Positions 16,156 through 24,896 of a stretch of 32,683 nt of DNA are shown piece by piece. The stretch covers positions 1 to 32,683 of the forward strand of contig JBDNBY010000046.1 of the NCBI GenBank assembly GCA_039767595.1, written 5' to 3'. The DNA comes from JBDNBY01 sp039767595 (GTDB taxonomy: Bacteria; Pseudomonadota; Alphaproteobacteria; Rhodobacterales; Rhodobacteraceae). How positions within the stretch are numbered: position 1 is the first letter of the stretch; the number at the start of each line of letters is the position of its first letter. The notes under the pieces were generated by a model that made no database searches, was not told the origin of the DNA, and was given only the letters and a program-made list of their open reading frames with translations. A program made the translations under genes and the position numbers.

Positions 16156-16168
16156 GTAACGGTGTTAC
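16156..16168. repeat. Inverted repeat in the ThiE-like/trmJ spacer
   Basis: GTAAC-GGT-GTTAC, a perfect 5-base dyad, sits in the middle of the 86-base divergent spacer. It could be an operator for either gene; nothing else supports a function. Confidence 0.3.
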
Positions 16169-16210
16169 GCCGCTGTTCCAAGTCTGATTTGGTAAAGCAC
16201 GTGAGTTGGG

Positions 16211-16984
16211 ATGACAATGCAAGAGATAGATTTTTTAGACCCGACGCTTGCCCCGTCTATTGTTCTGGTCCGCCCGCAGATGGGCGAAAATATCGGAGCG
16301 GCGGCGCGCGCTATGTTGAATTTTGGTCTAGATAAAATGCGCGTGGTCAATGCCCGCGACGGATGGCCCAATGAGAAGGCCATTGCCATGGCCAGCGGGG
16401 CAGGCCGTGTGTTGGACGCTGCGCTGCACGTCGAGGGGTTAGATGGGGCGCTGCGCGATGTGACCTATTCCTACGCGACCACGGCGCGGGCGCGGGATTT
16501 GACCAAAACGGTCTTTACGCCAGAGGGGGCCGCCGCAGATGCGCTGCGCCGTATGGCAATGGGGCAAAAGGTGAGTTTCGTCTTTGGCCCCGAGCGATCT
16601 GGCCTTGAGAACGAGGATTTAGCGCAGTGTAACGCGCTGATCACAGTGCCCGTTAATCCAGATTATGGCAGCTTGAACCTTGCGCAATGCGTCTTGCTCG
16701 TGGCCTATGAGTTTCGCCGCCAAGCCACCGCCCATCCGGCCATCACGCAAAGCGCGACTGACACCGACGCCGCAGGTTCGGCCGAAATGCAAGCTTTGGC
16801 GACACATTACGAAGAGCGTTTGAGCGAGGCGGGATTTTTCTGGCCAGAGGCCAAAGCGCAGTCGATGCGCATTCATCTCAGAAACCTATGGTCGCGCCTT
16901 GAACTGACGCGCGCAGATGTTCAAATGCTGCATGGAATCATGCGACAAATGGTACGATGGAAAGAGCGCGGCTCTGACCGTTAA
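16211..16984 (+). CDS. trmJ: TrmJ-type SpoU RNA methyltransferase
   Basis: A 257-residue SPOUT methyltransferase, probably making 2'-O-methyl groups at tRNA position 32. The three SpoU motifs are visible: RPQMGENIGAAARAMLNFG, FVFGPERSGLENEDL and NPDYGSLNLAQCV (knotted SAM site). The C-terminal part (EERLSEAGFF to the end) fits the TrmJ extension. Two in-frame starts, ATG 16211 and ATG 16217, are close; a GGG at 16208-16210 abuts the first and stands six bases before the second, so the second may be used. It heads a forward run with ctaA and the M32 peptidase. The exact target nucleoside is inferred from family, not seen. Confidence 0.87.
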   Translation: MTMQEIDFLDPTLAPSIVLVRPQMGENIGAAARAMLNFGLDKMRVVNARDGWPNEKAIAMASGAGRVLDAALHVEGLDGALRDVTYSYATTARARDLTKTVFTPEGAAADALRRMAMGQKVSFVFGPERSGLENEDLAQCNALITVPVNPDYGSLNLAQCVLLVAYEFRRQATAHPAITQSATDTDAAGSAEMQALATHYEERLSEAGFFWPEAKAQSMRIHLRNLWSRLELTRADVQMLHGIMRQMVRWKERGSDR

Positions 16985-17013
16985 AAGGGCGACATAGCCC
17001 AAGTGAGGATAAG

Positions 17014-18153
17014 ATGAGCGAACGCAAATTATTCGAAGAGCAAACCACAGCGTCCCCAAGTGCAGGAACGGCACAGACGCGAGAGCACGGCCTGATTAGC
17101 AAAGACACAAGCGGCGCGCGCCGTGGCATCCGGATTTGGCTGGTGCTGCTCTTTGGCCTTGTGGCGTCGATGATTGCCGTGGGCGGGCTGACGCGTTTGA
17201 CAGATTCGGGATTGTCCATCACGGAATGGCGCCCGATCACCGGTGCCGTGCCGCCCTTGAACGCAGAAGACTGGCAATCCGAGTTCGAAAAATATCGACA
17301 AATCCCAGAATACCAGTTGCAAAACAAAGGCATGAGCCTGTCTGAGTTTAAGTTTATCTATTGGTGGGAATGGGGCCATCGTCAATTGGGCCGCTTCGTC
17401 GGACTGGTCTGGCTCGTTGGCTTTGTTTGGCTGTGGGCCAAGGGCGCCTTGACGGGGCCGTGGCTTAAACGCGGTGTGATTTTGGGTGCATTGGGCGGCA
17501 GCCAAGGGGCCGTTGGCTGGTGGATGGTGCATTCCGGCCTAGGCGGAGAGATGCTCGATGTGGCCTCATACCGGTTGGCGACGCATCTGTGCTTGGCCTT
17601 TATTATTTTGGGCGTGATCGCGTGGTATTATTTCGATGCCGCTCGTGCAGGTCATGAAAACTTAACGGCGCGGCGCGCCCGCCATGACAATATGATGCGC
17701 TGGAGTGGCATTGTCGCGGCTGTGTTGTTTTTCCAGATTTTCTTGGGGGCGCTTGTCGCGGGCATTGATGCGGGGCGCAATTATACCGATTGGCCCCTGA
17801 TGGCCGGCGCGTTTTTACCGCCCGAACCCCTATGGATGGAGCCTGTGTGGCGCAACTTTTTTGAAAACGATGGTCTTGTGCAATTCATGCACCGGATGAG
17901 CGGGTATTTCGTTGCGATCGTTGCACTGATCTATGTTTTCAAGTTTCGCAAAATCTCGGCGTTCACCGCGCGGCTCAATCTATTTGGCCTCGTGTTGGTG
18001 GCGCAAATTGTGTTGGGCATCATCACAGTGATGAATAGCTCTCCGATGGAACTGGCGTTGCCGCATCAGCTTTTGGCTGTATTTTTATGGGTGAGTGTGC
18101 TCTATTCTCGCTATGGCGCGGCATATCCGCCTGCGCGTTCAGTCCGAGATTAG
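17014..18153 (+). CDS. ctaA: Heme A synthase (COX15/CtaA)
   Basis: Oxidises heme O to heme A for aa3-type cytochrome oxidase in the inner membrane. The 379-residue protein has a cytosolic N-terminal tail of about 40 residues and eight predicted membrane helices. Typical landmarks are GGLTRLTDSGLSITEWRPITG (quoted as GGLTRLTDSGLS, then ITEWRPITG) after helix 1, EWGHRQLGR, RLATHLCLAF, FMHRMSGY and LPHQLLA, which contain the conserved heme-ligand histidines. AGTGAGGA precedes ATG 17014. This is the alphaproteobacterial COX15-like type. It shares a strand with trmJ 29 bases upstream and the M32 gene eight bases downstream. Confidence 0.95.
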   Translation: MSERKLFEEQTTASPSAGTAQTREHGLISKDTSGARRGIRIWLVLLFGLVASMIAVGGLTRLTDSGLSITEWRPITGAVPPLNAEDWQSEFEKYRQIPEYQLQNKGMSLSEFKFIYWWEWGHRQLGRFVGLVWLVGFVWLWAKGALTGPWLKRGVILGALGGSQGAVGWWMVHSGLGGEMLDVASYRLATHLCLAFIILGVIAWYYFDAARAGHENLTARRARHDNMMRWSGIVAAVLFFQIFLGALVAGIDAGRNYTDWPLMAGAFLPPEPLWMEPVWRNFFENDGLVQFMHRMSGYFVAIVALIYVFKFRKISAFTARLNLFGLVLVAQIVLGIITVMNSSPMELALPHQLLAVFLWVSVLYSRYGAAYPPARSVRD

Positions 18154-18161
18154 GAGAGACG

Positions 18162-19643
18162 ATGACAGATGCTGCGTATGATGCTTTGCTTGGCTATGTG
18201 AAACAAACCACAGCGCTGAGCGAAGTGGCTGGGCGGCTTGGTTGGGATCAGCAAACGGTGATGCCCGCCGGATCCGCACACCAACGTGCCGAGGAAATGG
18301 CAGCCATGGAAGTGGTGCTGCATGAGCGAAAGACAGCGCCGCAGATTGGAGAGTGGCTTTCAGCCCTCTCGCGTGGCAGTCTGAACCAAACACAGCGTGC
18401 GATGGTCGATCATATTGAGTGGTCTTATCAGCGTGACGTAAAACGACCCGCCGCCTTGATGGAGCGGTTGGCCCGTGTCACCGCGCAGGCGTTTGATATT
18501 TGGGCACAGGCGCGCGCCAACGAAGATGTCGCAGCGTTCTTACCTATCTTGGATGAGCTGATCACATTGCGCCGCGAGGAGGCCGCCGCCTTGAGTGACG
18601 GGCCTGCCTATGATGCGTTGTTGCAAGATTATGAGCGCGGGATGAGCGCGCAGCGCATCAGCGAGATGTTTGACGCCTTGCGCCCACGCCTGAGCGCCCT
18701 GCGCGCCGCAGTTGCCGATGCCCCGCAGATCCCTGCGCTTACTGGGGTGTTTCCCAAAGATCAGCAAATGCAGATCGCCCAGCTTTTGGCGCAGAAGTTT
18801 AACTATGATTTGAATATGGGGCGGGTTGATTTGGCCTTGCATCCATTCTCGTCGGGCTCTGGCCAAGATGTGCGCATTACAACGCGCGTGGATGAGAGTG
18901 ACCCGTTGAATTGTTTTTACTCGACTATTCACGAAGTCGGTCACGCCACCTATGAGCAAAATATTGATGCGGCGCATTTCCTCACGCCTTTGGGGCAGGG
19001 GGTGTCTTTGGGTGTGCACGAAAGTCAAAGCCGCATCTATGAAAATCAATTGGGACGCTCGCGCGGTGTCGTTTCTTGGCTCTATGAGCAGATGACGGCG
19101 ACCTTTAAGGACGCGCAGCTAGGCTCGCCAGAGGCGCTCTATCGGGTGATCAACCGCGTGGAAACGGGGTTCATTCGCACAGAGGCGGACGAGCTGCATT
19201 ATAATTTGCACGTGGCGTTGCGCTTCACGTTAGAACAGGCGTTGATGTCTGGTGATTTGCAATCAGGTGATCTAGAGGCGGCGTGGAACGACCAATTTAC
19301 CAAGGACTTTGGGAAAACGGTACCGTGCCCATCCCAAGGCGTGTTGCAAGATGTGCATTGGTCTGGCGGGGCTTTTGCCTATTTCCCGACCTATAGTTTT
19401 GGGAATGTCTATGCAGGGTGTTTGTTCGACGCGATGCAGACCCAAGATGAGGCCATAGCACCGGCGCTTGATACTGGCGATGTGGACCCGGCGCTGCGTT
19501 GGCTGCGCGAGAACGTCCAACATCATGGCGCGGCGTTATCTGCGCAAGAGATTATCAAGACCGCCACAGGCCATAGCGCGCCCAACCCAGAGCCGTTGTT
19601 GTCTTATCTCGAGGCGAAGTATAGCGATATTTATCATCTCTAA
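18162..19643 (+). CDS. Carboxypeptidase M32 (Taq family)
   Basis: A 493-residue cytosolic zinc metallocarboxypeptidase of family M32. The zinc motif HEVGH (His257, Glu258, His261) and the downstream GVHESQSR, with the third ligand Glu, are intact, as are TRVDESDP and ETGFIRTEADELHYNLH further along. ATG 18162 follows TAGGAGAG and lies just after the ctaA stop; the longer frame from 18087 is inside ctaA. It probably trims peptides from turnover. The gene ends at a terminator shared with gyrA. Confidence 0.95.
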   Translation: MTDAAYDALLGYVKQTTALSEVAGRLGWDQQTVMPAGSAHQRAEEMAAMEVVLHERKTAPQIGEWLSALSRGSLNQTQRAMVDHIEWSYQRDVKRPAALMERLARVTAQAFDIWAQARANEDVAAFLPILDELITLRREEAAALSDGPAYDALLQDYERGMSAQRISEMFDALRPRLSALRAAVADAPQIPALTGVFPKDQQMQIAQLLAQKFNYDLNMGRVDLALHPFSSGSGQDVRITTRVDESDPLNCFYSTIHEVGHATYEQNIDAAHFLTPLGQGVSLGVHESQSRIYENQLGRSRGVVSWLYEQMTATFKDAQLGSPEALYRVINRVETGFIRTEADELHYNLHVALRFTLEQALMSGDLQSGDLEAAWNDQFTKDFGKTVPCPSQGVLQDVHWSGGAFAYFPTYSFGNVYAGCLFDAMQTQDEAIAPALDTGDVDPALRWLRENVQHHGAALSAQEIIKTATGHSAPNPEPLLSYLEAKYSDIYHL

Positions 19644-19646
19644 AAG

Positions 19647-19675
19647 AAAAAGGAAGTGAAGATCACTGCCTTTTT
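19647..19675. terminator. Bidirectional terminator between the M32 gene and gyrA
   Basis: The 13-base arms at 19647-19659 and 19663-19675 pair with one mismatch around a 3-base loop. Five As on the left and five Ts on the right let the hairpin serve both converging genes. Confidence 0.8.
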
Positions 19676-19705
19676 ATGGTCTGAACAGGAGGCCGACGGC
19701 CGCAG

Positions 19706-22474
19706 TTAAGTGTCTGCGGCTGTCTCTTCTGTGCTGTCTGTTCCATCGTCCTCGACGCTGTCATCCTCATCATCGGATTCCGCAATCCATGCCACGGACA
19801 CGACACGCTCTGCCGGTGCCGTGTTGAACACTTTGACCCCGCCCGCGCTGCGTGAGCGGAAGGAAATGCCATCCACAGGCACGCGGATCGATTGGCCTTG
19901 ATCCGAGGCCAGCATGATTTGATCACCAAGATCGGCGGGGAAAGAGGCCACAATAGGCCCGCCACGCATGGATTTTTCCATGGCCGTGACCCCTTGGCCC
20001 CCGCGGCCGCGCACGGGGTAGTCATGGCTTGAGCTGAGCTTACCTGCGCCGCGTTCGGTGATGGTGAGGATCAGGCGCTCGGCCTCGGCCATTTGTGCAT
20101 AGCGCTCAGCAGAGAGGGATGTCTCAGCAAAGATTTCGTCATCCTCTGTTGTGGCCTCATCTTCTACACCGGCCATGGCGCGGCGTTGTTTCAAGAAGGC
20201 TGCGCGCTCTTCTGGAGTGGCTTCGAAATGGGGAAGAATGGACATCGAGACAACGTGATCGCCTTGGGCCAGTTTGACGCCGCGCACCCCGAGAGAATTG
20301 CGTGAATTGAACACACGCACATCCGTTGAGGGGAACCGAATGGCGCGCCCGGAAGCCGTGACCAACATCACATCATCATCAGCAGAGCAAATCCGCACAT
20401 TGATGAGTTTTGTTCCCTCGTTTTCATCTTCGAACTTCATGGCGATTTTACCATTCGAGCGTACGGAGGTGAAATCCGACAGGGCATTGCGCCGCACGGT
20501 GCCACGATCTGTGGCAAAGACGACTTGTAGATCGCCCCATTCATCCTCGTCCCGATCAACGGGCATAATCGCCGCGATCGACACGCCTTGCGGAATGGGA
20601 AGGATGTTGACGATCGCCTTGCCTTTGGCCGTCCGCGACCCTTGGGGGAGGCGCCATGTTTTAAGCTTGTACGCCATGCCGTCCGTCGTGAAGAAGAGCA
20701 GCTGCGTATGAGTATTTGCAACAAACAAAGTTGTAACAACATCATCATCTTTGGTCGACATGCCTGATAGGCCTTTGCCGCCACGACGCTGCGCGCGGAA
20801 ATCCACCAAAGGCGTACGTTTGATATAGCCAGATTGCGTGATGGTGACGACCATATCTTCGCGTTCGATCAGATCCTCGTCATCCATATCGCCGGCCCAA
20901 TCGACGATCTCGGTGCGGCGTGGCACGGCGAAGTTTTCGCGCACTTCGTGCAGCTCGTCGGAAATGATGCCTAAAATTGCCTCGCGGCTGGAGAGGATCG
21001 CAAGGAATTCTTTGATTTTGCCGGCAAGAACTTCGAGCTCTTCGGTCACTTCATTCACGCCGATTTGAGTCAGGCGTTGTAACCGCAGTTCAAGGATCGC
21101 CCGGGCCTGTACCTCGGAGAGGTTGTAGGTGCCATCTTCGTTCATTTTATGCAGCGGATCATCGATCAAGCTGATATAGCCCGCGATGTCATGGGCCGGC
21201 CAACGGCGCGCCATCAATTTGAGGCGTGCTTCGGCGGCGTCGGCTGAGGCGCGAATGGTGGCAACCACTTCGTCAACATTCGTGACGGCGACGGCCAGAC
21301 CACATAGGATATGGGCGCGCTCGCGGGCTTTGCGCAGTTCAAACGCGGTTCGGCGGGCGACGACATCCTCGCGGAAGTCCAAAAAGGAAGTGAGAAAGCG
21401 GCGCAACGTCAGCGTTTCTGGGCGCCCGCCATTGAGCGCCAGCATGTTACAGCCAAACGACGTTTGCATCGGGCTAAAGCGATAGAGTTGATTGAGCACC
21501 ACCTCGACCGAGGCGTCGCGCTTAAGCTCGACCACCACGCGCACACCGTTGCGATCAGATTCGTCTTGGACATGGGCAATGCCTTCGATCCGCTTTTCAC
21601 GCACAGCATCGGCGATTTTTTCAATCATCGATGCTTTGTTCACTTGATAGGGGATTTCGTCGACAATGATGGCCCAGCGATCTTTGCGCAGCTCTTCGAT
21701 ATGGGTTTTCGCGCGAATGATGACGGATCCGCGCCCTTCGAGATAGGCTTTGCGCGCGCCGCCACGGCCCAGCATAATGCCGCCCGTTGGAAAGTCGGGG
21801 CCAGGCACATATTGGATCAGCTCCTCAGAGCTTAGGTCAGGATTTTCGATCAAGGCCAGTGTGGCATCGACAACTTCGCCCAAGTTATGCGGTGGAATGT
21901 TCGTCGCCATACCCACGGCAATCCCGCCCGCGCCATTGACCAGCATATTAGGAAAGCGCGCCGGTAAAACAGTCGGCTCGCGGTCTTTACCATCGTAGTT
22001 ATCTTGGAAATCGACCGTATCTTTGTCGATATCGGCCAAGACATAAGCGGCGGGTTTGTCCATGCGCACGTCGGTATAGCGCATGGCGGCGGCGTTATCG
22101 CCATCCATGGAGCCAAAGTTCCCTTGGCCATCGAGTAGCGGCAAAGACATTGAGAAATCTTGCGCCATCCGCACCAAGGCGTCGTAGATCGCGCTATCGC
22201 CATGCGGGTGGTATTTCCCCATCACATCGCCCACCGGACGGGCGGATTTGCGATAGGATTTGTCATGCGTGTTGTTCGTTTCATGCATCGCGTACAAAAT
22301 ACGGCGGTGCACAGGTTTGAGGCCGTCGCGCAAATCAGGGATGGCGCGGCTGACAATCACGGACATCGCATAATCCAAGTAAGAGGATTTCAGCTCGCTT
22401 GTGATTGAGATGGTCGGACCAAGAGGGCCTGTTGGCTTTGGATCGTCTGAGGCGGGCGTTTCTATATCGCTCAA
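19706..22474 (-). CDS. gyrA: DNA gyrase subunit A
   Basis: The breakage-reunion subunit of gyrase, 922 residues. The winged-helix part contains the catalytic tyrosine in RYTDVR (Tyr133). The quinolone region HPHGDSAIYDALVRMAQDF keeps Ser94 and Asp98 (E. coli Ser83, Asp87), the sensitive residues. The GyrA box appears as QRRGGKG, followed by the beta-pinwheel domain and a strongly acidic tail. The start is TTG at 22474 with AAAAGG seven bases upstream; the next in-frame ATG would delete 36 conserved residues, so TTG is the only sensible choice. Compared with E. coli GyrA (875) it is longer, mainly in the pinwheel and tail. Upstream of it lies a short tandem repeat. Confidence 0.97.
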   Translation of the reverse strand: MSDIETPASDDPKPTGPLGPTISITSELKSSYLDYAMSVIVSRAIPDLRDGLKPVHRRILYAMHETNNTHDKSYRKSARPVGDVMGKYHPHGDSAIYDALVRMAQDFSMSLPLLDGQGNFGSMDGDNAAAMRYTDVRMDKPAAYVLADIDKDTVDFQDNYDGKDREPTVLPARFPNMLVNGAGGIAVGMATNIPPHNLGEVVDATLALIENPDLSSEELIQYVPGPDFPTGGIMLGRGGARKAYLEGRGSVIIRAKTHIEELRKDRWAIIVDEIPYQVNKASMIEKIADAVREKRIEGIAHVQDESDRNGVRVVVELKRDASVEVVLNQLYRFSPMQTSFGCNMLALNGGRPETLTLRRFLTSFLDFREDVVARRTAFELRKARERAHILCGLAVAVTNVDEVVATIRASADAAEARLKLMARRWPAHDIAGYISLIDDPLHKMNEDGTYNLSEVQARAILELRLQRLTQIGVNEVTEELEVLAGKIKEFLAILSSREAILGIISDELHEVRENFAVPRRTEIVDWAGDMDDEDLIEREDMVVTITQSGYIKRTPLVDFRAQRRGGKGLSGMSTKDDDVVTTLFVANTHTQLLFFTTDGMAYKLKTWRLPQGSRTAKGKAIVNILPIPQGVSIAAIMPVDRDEDEWGDLQVVFATDRGTVRRNALSDFTSVRSNGKIAMKFEDENEGTKLINVRICSADDDVMLVTASGRAIRFPSTDVRVFNSRNSLGVRGVKLAQGDHVVSMSILPHFEATPEERAAFLKQRRAMAGVEDEATTEDDEIFAETSLSAERYAQMAEAERLILTITERGAGKLSSSHDYPVRGRGGQGVTAMEKSMRGGPIVASFPADLGDQIMLASDQGQSIRVPVDGISFRSRSAGGVKVFNTAPAERVVSVAWIAESDDEDDSVEDDGTDSTEETAADT

Positions 22475-22475
22475 C

Positions 22476-22512
22476 GTGATACCTTTTACAGTTGTGATAC
22501 TGGTTTACAGTT
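22476..22512 (-). repeat. Tandem direct repeat in the gyrA leader
   Basis: Two adjacent copies of an 18-19-base unit (22476-22493 and 22494-22512) share GTGATAC at one end and TTTACAGTT at the other, differing only in the middle. In gyrA sense the copy next to the gene carries the ribosome binding site AAAAGG and ends one base before the TTG start. Confidence 0.65.
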
Positions 22513-22553
22513 TCAAATAGTGCACGGACATGCGCACAAAAATTCCAAGAGAG

Positions 22554-23108
22554 TTATGGGATGATCCGCGTGTATTTCACGCCTTCAAGGGTCGCCCCAG
22601 CTAAAAGCCCCGCTTGACCAAAGACTGCGGCAATTACTGGTGCAGTCGTCATGATCGTGTCGGCCTTGAATGTTTGACCCGTCCCGCGGAAGGCATATTC
22701 GACTTCTGCCCCAGCGGCCCAGCCGCGCGAGGCGCGAAAGGCGCTTAGCGCTTCGTCGGTCATGAAAAACAGGACGTGGGCATATTGCTGTGCACCAATT
22801 TGTAAGCCAATATTGGCCTTGGCGGCAGAGTAGTAATCCACGATTGCATTATCGATCATCAAGGCACCGCGCCCATACCCGCCCCCGATGCCAAAGCCAG
22901 CCTCGGTCATCAATGGCATCACAAGCATCCCTGAGGATTTTTGCACCAATGTCGTGGACGAGGGGTATTGCGCATACATCTGCGCCAGCGTGCGTTCAAC
23001 GCGTGCGTCGATCTTAGATGAGTTGTTTGTTCCGATGCCGTTTCCGCATGCACTTAGCCCTGCGGCGGCGCCTCCTAGGATCATTGCTCTTCGAGTGAAT
23101 TGTGACAT
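22554..23108 (-). CDS. YSC84-domain lipoprotein
   Basis: A 184-residue secreted lipoprotein. The signal peptide has a twin arginine (FTRRAMILGG) and a lipobox LSAC with the lipidated Cys21. The mature part matches the YSC84/Ysc84-actin-binding-like family: GMLVMPLMTEAGFGIGGGYG, then NIGLQIGAQ and GADTIMT-like strands near the end. The role in bacteria is unknown. ATG 23108 is preferred over the GTG at 23114 because AGAGGTG lies just before it. The gene lies between gyrA and hemB on the same strand but with 87 bases to hemB, so co-transcription is uncertain. All named features are visible; the family call is from memory of the motif pattern. Confidence 0.83.
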   Translation of the reverse strand: MSQFTRRAMILGGAAAGLSACGNGIGTNNSSKIDARVERTLAQMYAQYPSSTTLVQKSSGMLVMPLMTEAGFGIGGGYGRGALMIDNAIVDYYSAAKANIGLQIGAQQYAHVLFFMTDEALSAFRASRGWAAGAEVEYAFRGTGQTFKADTIMTTAPVIAAVFGQAGLLAGATLEGVKYTRIIP

Positions 23109-23195
23109 GCTCACCTCTTGTTATATGCGCCTATTTTGCGGCGCTTGTCTGTATTGACGCCATATTATGTGTTTTGTCACGGAATGTCACGCGAT

Positions 23196-24206
23196 TTAAC
23201 GTGATAAAACCTCGGCGGCAAATGGGGCGAAATATGTGAGGATGCCATCACATCCGGCCCGTTTGAAGCAGAGCAAGCTTTCCATCACAGCGGTTTCTTG
23301 ATCCACCCAGCCGTTTTGCACGCCGGCCATGATCATCGCGTATTCGCCCGACACTTGATAGGCGAATGTGGGCACATCAAACGTGTCTTTGATCCGTGCG
23401 CACATGTCCAGATAGGGCATGCCTGGCTTGATCATCACCATATCGGCGCCTTCGTTGATGTCGCGCTCGACGCAGCGCATTGCCTCGGCGCGGTTGGCAG
23501 GATTGATTTGATAGGTTTTCTTATCGCCCTTAAGCGCCCCAGAGGCACCCACAGCGTCGCGAAATGGGCCATAAAAGCCAGAGGCATATTTGGCCGCGTA
23601 AGATAAGATAACGACATGTCCCATATCCTGCGTTTCTAGCGCATCACGAATGGCGGCGATCCGGCCATCCATCATATCGGAAGGGCCCAGAATATCGGCC
23701 CCTGATTCGGCTTGGACCAAAGCTTGTTTGACCAAACACTCGACAGTTTCGTCGTTGATAATTTTGCCATCGCGCACAATGCCATCATGGCCCAAGGCAT
23801 TATAAGGATCGAGCGCGATATCTGTCATAAGCGCCACGTCTGGCACGGCCGCGCTGAGGCGGCGCAAGGCGCGGTTGGTGAGGTTGTTTTCATTCCACGC
23901 CTCGGCGCAATCATGGGTCTTGGCGCTGTCATCGGTTTTGGGAAAAAGACAGATGGTGCGGATGCCCAAGTCTCTGGCGCGTTTGACCTCGTCTTCGAGA
24001 ACATCCAAAGAGAGGCGGTTCACACCGGGCAAAGAGGCGATGGGTTCACGAATATTTTCGCCCTCACGAATGAAGACTGGCCAAATCATATCTTGGACAC
24101 GCAGGGCGTTTTCCTCGATCATATCGCGAATGGCATGGCTTTGACGCAGCCGCCGCAATCGTTGAGCAGGGCGAAAACGTGTGAGTATATCTTTTTCCAA
24201 GGCCAT
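23196..24206 (-). CDS. hemB: Porphobilinogen synthase (delta-aminolevulinate dehydratase)
   Basis: Condenses two 5-aminolevulinate molecules to porphobilinogen in heme, chlorophyll and cobalamin synthesis. The 336-residue TIM barrel has both Schiff-base lysines, Lys206 (SYAAKYASGFYGPFRDA) and Lys260 (MIKPGMPYLD). The metal-site segment DIALDPYNALGHDG (129-142) has Asp where zinc enzymes have Cys, so this is the Mg/K-dependent alphaproteobacterial type. AAGAGGTGA is a good ribosome binding site for ATG 24206; a near-identical leader segment precedes the YSC84 gene downstream. No terminator with a T tract is seen after the stop. Confidence 0.97.
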   Translation of the reverse strand: MALEKDILTRFRPAQRLRRLRQSHAIRDMIEENALRVQDMIWPVFIREGENIREPIASLPGVNRLSLDVLEDEVKRARDLGIRTICLFPKTDDSAKTHDCAEAWNENNLTNRALRRLSAAVPDVALMTDIALDPYNALGHDGIVRDGKIINDETVECLVKQALVQAESGADILGPSDMMDGRIAAIRDALETQDMGHVVILSYAAKYASGFYGPFRDAVGASGALKGDKKTYQINPANRAEAMRCVERDINEGADMVMIKPGMPYLDMCARIKDTFDVPTFAYQVSGEYAMIMAGVQNGWVDQETAVMESLLCFKRAGCDGILTYFAPFAAEVLSR

Positions 24207-24296
24207 TGGATCACCTCTTGTTGTATCGTGCTTTGCAACCTACGTTGCTTTGAGACAAAAGGCTAGAACTGAGCCTGAATTAAAGGAGCACAGTGC

Positions 24297-24812
24297 GTGC
24301 AATTCTTTTCGACGATCGACTTTCACAGCTTCTCATCCTTTTGGTATTGGGCTGTGGTGGTTGTGCAGTGGTCTGTTTTGACATTTTTTGTTCATGGCGT
24401 TCCAGTCAATACGATCATGCGGTCGCGCAAACATGATCAGGCGCGGGAGGATATGCAGGCGCTGTTTTCGTTGTATCGGCGCCGATTTGAGCGGTCTGTG
24501 CCCGATGACCTCTCGGTGCCCCTGGGTGTTGTGGCGTTCTTATTTGCGATGCTGTTTGTCATGGGGTTCGTTCTGGGGAATGAAATGTCCCAAGCGCTGA
24601 TAGGATTGCTTGCGCCATTTTTGTTCGTTTCGCTCATAAATCTGCGTCGCATAAAGTTCTCTTATCTTTGTGACATAGAGGGGCATAAACTGCGTGGGTT
24701 TTTACTTGGGACGCGGCGACGGATTCAGACCGTGGGTGTGGTTTGGCTGTTTGTGCTGACGATGTGGGGCACATATCAAAATTTAGTGCGTTTCATGCCT
24801 ATTCATTTTTAA
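24297..24812 (+). CDS. Hypothetical four-helix membrane protein (171 aa)
   Basis: The 171-residue product has about four membrane segments: 16-34, 77-94, 98-115 and 145-160. A basic cytosolic loop (MRSRKHDQAREDM, 41-53) follows the first, and further Arg/Lys clusters lie at 61-63 and 139-142. Start GTG 24297 is preceded by AAGGAG (24283-24288) at eight bases. I recall similar Rhodobacteraceae proteins being labelled component of SufBCD complex in databases; I see nothing in the sequence that shows such a role, and the suf operon here is about 5 kb away. It lies between hemB (divergent) and mfd (84 bases downstream). Function unknown. Confidence 0.75.
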   Translation: MQFFSTIDFHSFSSFWYWAVVVVQWSVLTFFVHGVPVNTIMRSRKHDQAREDMQALFSLYRRRFERSVPDDLSVPLGVVAFLFAMLFVMGFVLGNEMSQALIGLLAPFLFVSLINLRRIKFSYLCDIEGHKLRGFLLGTRRRIQTVGVVWLFVLTMWGTYQNLVRFMPIHF

Positions 24813-24843
24813 CCTGACCTGAGAGGCTCAAATGTGCGCTACA

Positions 24844-24872
24844 TTGAGGTTGGCGTCAGAGTTGACTTTAGG
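24844..24872 (+). promoter_or_regulatory. Weak candidate mfd promoter
   Basis: TTGAGG (24844-24849) and TTTAGG (24867-24872) are 17 bases apart in the 84-base spacer before mfd. The -10 is poor, so read-through from the upstream membrane protein gene is equally possible. Confidence 0.25.
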
Positions 24873-24896
24873 AGTTGAACGCGCCAATCGGGGGCC

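Noticed and set aside
16985..17013. GGGC-GACATA-GCCC as a terminator after trmJ
   Set aside because: Only four base pairs and no T tract; it lies over the ctaA leader.
23187..23206. TCACG/CGTGA dyad at the hemB stop as a terminator
   Set aside because: Five base pairs only, and no T tract in the direction of hemB transcription.
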